Below are positions 4,894-7,547 of a stretch of 7,547 bases of DNA, piece by piece; position 1 is the first letter of the stretch; every line of letters starts with the position of its first letter. The DNA is from an uncultured Clostridia bacterium (lineage in GTDB: Bacteria > Bacillota > Clostridia > Peptostreptococcales > Anaerovoracaceae): positions 1 through 7,547 of the forward strand of contig CAKQUI010000103.1 in assembly GCA_934277495.1 (NCBI GenBank). Direction: 5' to 3'. Under the pieces are notes generated by a model. That model had not been told where the DNA came from. It made no database searches and worked only from the letters and a program-made list of their open reading frames with translations. The position numbers were made by a program, and so were the translations under genes.

Positions 4894-4926
4894 CAGGGAC
4901 AGCGTCAGAGTTGTCCCTGTTTTTTT
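4894..4926 (+). terminator. intrinsic terminator of fba
   Basis: CAGGGACA (4894-4901) pairs perfectly with TGTCCCTG (4912-4919) around a ten-base loop and is followed by seven T residues (4920-4926). It begins 21 bases after the fba stop codon. This is a standard rho-independent terminator. Confidence 0.9.
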
Positions 4927-4930
4927 GCGC

Positions 4931-4968
4931 AAAAAGACCGGATCAGCATTTTCTGTTCCGGTCTTTTT
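4931..4968. terminator. bidirectional terminator, ends the pncB operon
   Basis: AAAAAGACCGGA (4931-4942) pairs perfectly with TCCGGTCTTTTT (4957-4968). A T-T mismatch and a further CAG/CTG pairing extend the stem inside the loop. T-runs are present on both strands, so it can end transcription in either direction. It starts 29 bases past the stop codon of the phosphoribosyltransferase gene and backs up the fba terminator. Confidence 0.9.
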
Positions 4969-4997
4969 CTGTTTCAGATCTTATAAAATCATTATAT

Positions 4998-6425
4998 TTA
5001 TCTTTTATTTGCTTCTATCATATCGTTTTTGAGTTTCCAGAGATTGTATGACAGATCTACATAATACGGCTGCGGATTATCAAAACGCTTCATTTCATCC
5101 CACATGGCATCGAGATTGCGCTGACACAGATCTCGTATTTCATCGATGGACGGTCTGTCATAGACACATTTGCCCTTGTCGAAGATCTGCTCTCTGAGAT
5201 TCTTTGCATAGAAGTTTTCCAGTTTCTTGCGTTTCCAGACAGCATCAGGATCGAATATCTCGTATCCTTCTGACGGCGCCGGTTCATCTGCCAGCTGTAT
5301 CACATCTGCCAGCATCCCGTCAGTATCTTTGTCGAACAGCCTGTAAACGTGTTTGAATCCCGGATTCGTTATCTTGCCTACGTTCTCACTTATTTTTATC
5401 TTAGGTATCATCCTGCCGTCTTTTTCCAGAGCCGCCAGTTTGTATACTCCTCCGAATACCGGTTCAGACCTTGATGTTATCAGCCTTTCGCCTACTCCGA
5501 ATGAATCCACGCATGCACCCTCAAGAAGAATATCTCTGATAAGATATTCGTCCAGGGAATTGGATACCACTATGCTACAGTCCTGCAGTCCCGCATCATC
5601 GAGCATCTTCCTGGCATTCTTCGTCAGATATGCTATGTCTCCACTGTCTATCCTGATCCCCATCTTTTCAGGTTTCATTTCTTTGAATACCTTTATAGCT
5701 GCAGGGACTCCGGATTTAAGCACATTGAATGTATCCACAAGCAGAACACAGTTTGTCGGATATATCTCAGCGTATTTTTTGAATGCCTCGTATTCATCAT
5801 CATACATCTGCACCCAGCTGTGTGCCATCGTTCCAAGAGCAGGAACTCCGAACTCTCTGTCGGTTATGGCACAGGCTGTACCTACGCATCCTCCTATATA
5901 TGCAGCTCTCGCTCCGTAGTTGGCAGCTGAACATCCATGCGCCCGTCTTGTCCCGAACTCCATAACAGACCTTCCTGCCGCTGCTCTTACTATACGGCTC
6001 GCCTTTGTAGCAATGAGACTCTGATGATTCACAAGAAGTAAAATCATCGTCTCTACGAATTGCGCCTGCATAACAGGCCCTCTTACTGTGATCACAGGCT
6101 CCCCAGGGAAAATCGGCGTTCCTTCCGGTACTGCCCATACATCACATGAGAACTCGAAATCTGCAAGATATCTGAGAAATTCCTCGTTGAATATTTTCTT
6201 GCTTCTCAGATATTCGATATCTTCATCGGTAAATTTCAGATTTTCCAAGTACTCTATGACCTGATCCAGTCCAGCCATAATAGCGTATCCGCCGCCATCA
6301 GGGACTTTTCTGAAAAACATGTCGAAGTATGCGGTATCGTCTGCCATTCCGGAGCAGTAATACCCGTTCGCCATTGTTATTTCATAGAAGTCAGCCAGCA
6401 TCGTCAGGTTCAGCTTCTCTATCAT
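4998..6425 (-). CDS. pncB: Nicotinate phosphoribosyltransferase
   Basis: This enzyme joins nicotinate to PRPP, with ATP use, to form nicotinate mononucleotide, the first step of the Preiss-Handler route to NAD. The protein of 475 residues begins MIEKLNLTMLADFYEITMANGYY, the family's usual N-terminus. Other landmarks are the substrate loop VMEFGTRRAHG (154-164), the conserved GTMAHSWVQ (198-206) containing the presumed autophosphorylated His202, RIDSGD (258-263) and VGERLITS with FGGVYKL further on (311-330). The start is fixed by GGAGG (6439-6435) nine bases before ATG 6425. An in-frame ATG at 6458 would add 11 residues that do not fit the family. Its start overlaps the end of the EamA transporter gene by 35 bases, so translation of the two is probably coupled. 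It is the last gene before the bidirectional terminator. It indicates use of exogenous or salvaged niacin. Confidence 0.95.
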   Translation of the reverse strand: MIEKLNLTMLADFYEITMANGYYCSGMADDTAYFDMFFRKVPDGGGYAIMAGLDQVIEYLENLKFTDEDIEYLRSKKIFNEEFLRYLADFEFSCDVWAVPEGTPIFPGEPVITVRGPVMQAQFVETMILLLVNHQSLIATKASRIVRAAAGRSVMEFGTRRAHGCSAANYGARAAYIGGCVGTACAITDREFGVPALGTMAHSWVQMYDDEYEAFKKYAEIYPTNCVLLVDTFNVLKSGVPAAIKVFKEMKPEKMGIRIDSGDIAYLTKNARKMLDDAGLQDCSIVVSNSLDEYLIRDILLEGACVDSFGVGERLITSRSEPVFGGVYKLAALEKDGRMIPKIKISENVGKITNPGFKHVYRLFDKDTDGMLADVIQLADEPAPSEGYEIFDPDAVWKRKKLENFYAKNLREQIFDKGKCVYDRPSIDEIRDLCQRNLDAMWDEMKRFDNPQPYYVDLSYNLWKLKNDMIEANKR

Positions 6426-7344
6426 TTGATCGTTCCTCCATCTTACCTTTCTCAGCAATTACAATGCATGATGAAACTATGACTATAACACCGCCTATCA
6501 GCTGCGATATCCCGATGACCTGTCCGAGAAAAAGCCATCCGAAAAAAGTAGCCGTAACCGGCAAAAAGTTTGAAAACATCGCAGAAACGGTAGGTCCCAG
6601 GACTTTAAGACCGTTGACCATAATGAAAAAACCGATTCCGGCGCTTCCAAACCCAAGATATATTATACCACCAATAACGCCTGGTGTAAAATCTTCTGTC
6701 GGCGGCATCGTATGTAATGCATATGGCATTACGAGAAGAACGGTACAGCACAGCTGTGTGAATGCAAGGTTTACACCTGAATATCCCTCGCCCAGCCTTG
6801 CAGTAAGAAAATTGTACATATTCCAGGATATCACTGCTCCGAACGCCAGCACATACCCTATGGCACGTCCGCTCAGCAGCTCTCTGAAATCAGTGCCTAT
6901 GACCACCGCTACTCCGATTATGCACATAAGCACGCCTGCAACTATTTTAGCATTGAACTTTTTCCTGAAAACCACCCGCTCTATTATTATGGATACTGCC
7001 GGTACAAATGACAGTATTATGGTTATCAGTGAAACAGGTATATAATCCATCGCTGTGTATTCACAGAAGAAATAAAGGATTTCTCCGGTTATCGAGCACA
7101 GCACGAACAGGGGTATATCCTTCGGTCTCACCCAGTGTTTCCTGTCGACTTTGAGCTTTACCGCAAGCATAAGCAGCAGTCCCGTCGAATACTTCAGGAA
7201 CAGAAGATTCATAGGTGCCAGAACTTCCAGCGCTTTTTTCGCCAGTACATAATCAAGGCCCCAGAGCATCACAAGTCCGCACATCATCAGAAAAGCTGTT
7301 TTCCTTACATCCACAATTTCACCGCCTGTTCGATCATAATCCAT
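6391..7344 (-). CDS. DMT-superfamily EamA transporter
   Basis: This 317-residue integral membrane protein of the drug/metabolite transporter superfamily has about ten hydrophobic helices (near 17-33, 45-63, 78-96, 103-121, 134-150, 163-181, 192-210, 223-243, 252-273, 279-297). They form two EamA repeats (about 17-150 and 163-297). Typical repeat signatures are LWGLDYVLAKKAL near the start, YTAMDYIPVSLITIILSFVPAVSIIIERVVFRKK in repeat 1, and VNGLKVLGPTVSAMFSNFLPVTATFFGWLFLGQ in repeat 2. The C-terminal tail is short and charged. Substrate cannot be told from the sequence. It overlaps pncB by 35 bases, so nicotinate, nicotinamide or a related compound is a reasonable guess. It starts 20 bases after the uvrA stop. 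The ATG at 7344 has a weak AGGA 15 bases upstream; a GTG ten codons later is an alternative start and leaves all helices intact. Confidence 0.88.
   Translation of the reverse strand: MDYDRTGGEIVDVRKTAFLMMCGLVMLWGLDYVLAKKALEVLAPMNLLFLKYSTGLLLMLAVKLKVDRKHWVRPKDIPLFVLCSITGEILYFFCEYTAMDYIPVSLITIILSFVPAVSIIIERVVFRKKFNAKIVAGVLMCIIGVAVVIGTDFRELLSGRAIGYVLAFGAVISWNMYNFLTARLGEGYSGVNLAFTQLCCTVLLVMPYALHTMPPTEDFTPGVIGGIIYLGFGSAGIGFFIMVNGLKVLGPTVSAMFSNFLPVTATFFGWLFLGQVIGISQLIGGVIVIVSSCIVIAEKGKMEERSNDREAEPDDAG
6435..6439 (-). promoter_or_regulatory. ribosome binding site fixing the pncB start
   Basis: GGAGG on the minus strand lies nine bases before the ATG at 6425 and inside the last codons of the upstream transporter gene. 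It decides for the shorter pncB product over the ATG at 6458 and explains how the overlapping gene is translated. Confidence 0.75.
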
Positions 7345-7364
7345 TATCAGATTTTATTTTCCTG

Positions 7365-7547
7365 TCATCTGCTGCTGTCAAGTATCTTTTTGAGGAACTG
7401 CCCTGTATATGACGCCTCGCACTGCGCCACCTCTTCAGGAGTGCCCTCTGCCACGATCTGTCCTCCACGGAATCCTCCGTCCGGTCCCAGATCTATGATA
7501 TGATCCGCACGCTTGATGACATCAAGATTGTGTTCTATCACAACTAC
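7365..7547 (-). CDS. uvrA: UvrABC system protein A, C-terminal 60 residues
   Basis: This is the end of UvrA, the ATPase subunit that scans DNA for bulky lesions and loads UvrB in nucleotide excision repair. The visible fragment carries [29 protein letters not shown] (1-29 of the fragment), with the switch His of the second ABC ATPase in EHN. It continues [11 protein letters not shown] (30-40) and ends [15 protein letters not shown] before TGA (7367-7365). This [16 protein letters not shown] tail is specific to UvrA among ABC ATPases. The gene continues beyond the right edge. It lies 20 bases before the EamA transporter gene on the same strand with no terminator between, so read-through is likely. 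Confidence 0.95.
   Translation of the reverse strand, partial: VVVIEHNLDVIKRADHIIDLGPDGGFRGGQIVAEGTPEEVAQCEASYTGQFLKKILDSSR

Noticed and set aside
4454..4932. Minus-strand open frames inside and just after fba
   Set aside because: They are antisense to the aldolase, which has all its catalytic motifs, and would run through the terminator.
5353..5919. Plus-strand open frame of 188 codons opposite pncB
   Set aside because: It lies wholly antisense to a clear enzyme gene, has no ribosome binding site and its translation shows no family features.
6426..6458. Upstream in-frame ATG giving an 11-residue N-terminal extension to nicotinate phosphoribosyltransferase
   Set aside because: The extension (MLRKVRWRNDQ) does not fit the family N-terminus, and the GGAGG site is placed for the ATG at 6425.
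6329..7045. Plus-strand open frame of 238 codons opposite the EamA transporter
   Set aside because: It is a shadow of the hydrophobic coding strand; the Pro/Ser/Thr-rich translation is typical of antisense frames.
1..7547. CRISPR array, insertion sequence, prophage, integrase site or tRNA gene
   Set aside because: I found no regularly spaced repeats, terminal inverted repeats, transposase or phage motifs, or cloverleaf tRNA in the window; the region reads as conserved chromosome.

Overview
The window looks like a chromosomal housekeeping region from a Firmicute of class Clostridia. The grounds are the smpB-ssrA neighbourhood, strong AGGAGG-type ribosome binding sites, small single-anchor type I signal peptidases of Gram-positive type, a 309-residue class II fructose-bisphosphate aldolase and moderately AT-rich coding sequence. 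A Ruminococcus- or Lachnospiraceae-like host is my guess; the sequence does not settle it. I see no insertion sequence, phage gene, CRISPR array or tRNA.

Left block (1-3304, all minus strand), in transcription order: an RluC/RluD-type pseudouridine synthase (2294-3304), an intact type I signal peptidase (1687-2202), a second signal-peptidase-like protein whose Ser and Lys catalytic positions are Gly and Arg (1093-1587), smpB (624-1067, GTG start), a small coiled-coil protein (236-553), and the 5' end of ssrA/tmRNA (1-103, running off the window). The two signal peptidase genes look like a tandem duplication. Their 5' leaders share short sequence blocks at identical distances from the start codons. 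SmpB and tmRNA form the trans-translation ribosome rescue system. An extended -10 promoter and three successive stem-loops lie between the small coiled-coil gene and the tmRNA 5' end.

Middle block (3467-4873, plus strand): a membrane-anchored protein carrying only an MltG-type LysM-like domain, followed 21 bases later by fba, a glycolytic aldolase with strongly biased codon use. A divergent intergenic region (3305-3466) separates it from the left block. On the minus side of that region a perfect TATAAT sits 6 bases before an ATG, which predicts a leaderless mRNA for the pseudouridine synthase. Two adjacent hairpins (4894-4968) close fba and the convergent operon.

Right block (4998-7547, minus strand): the last 60 codons of uvrA, then a DMT/EamA-family ten-helix transporter, then nicotinate phosphoribosyltransferase. 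The transporter and phosphoribosyltransferase genes overlap by 35 bases, which suggests translational coupling and a possible role of the transporter in pyridine (vitamin B3) uptake.

The most notable items are the apparently catalytically dead signal peptidase beside its intact paralog, the orphan MltG LysM-like domain protein upstream of fba, the small coiled-coil gene inserted between smpB and ssrA, and the structured leader of ssrA. No stretch longer than 300 bases lacks a gene.
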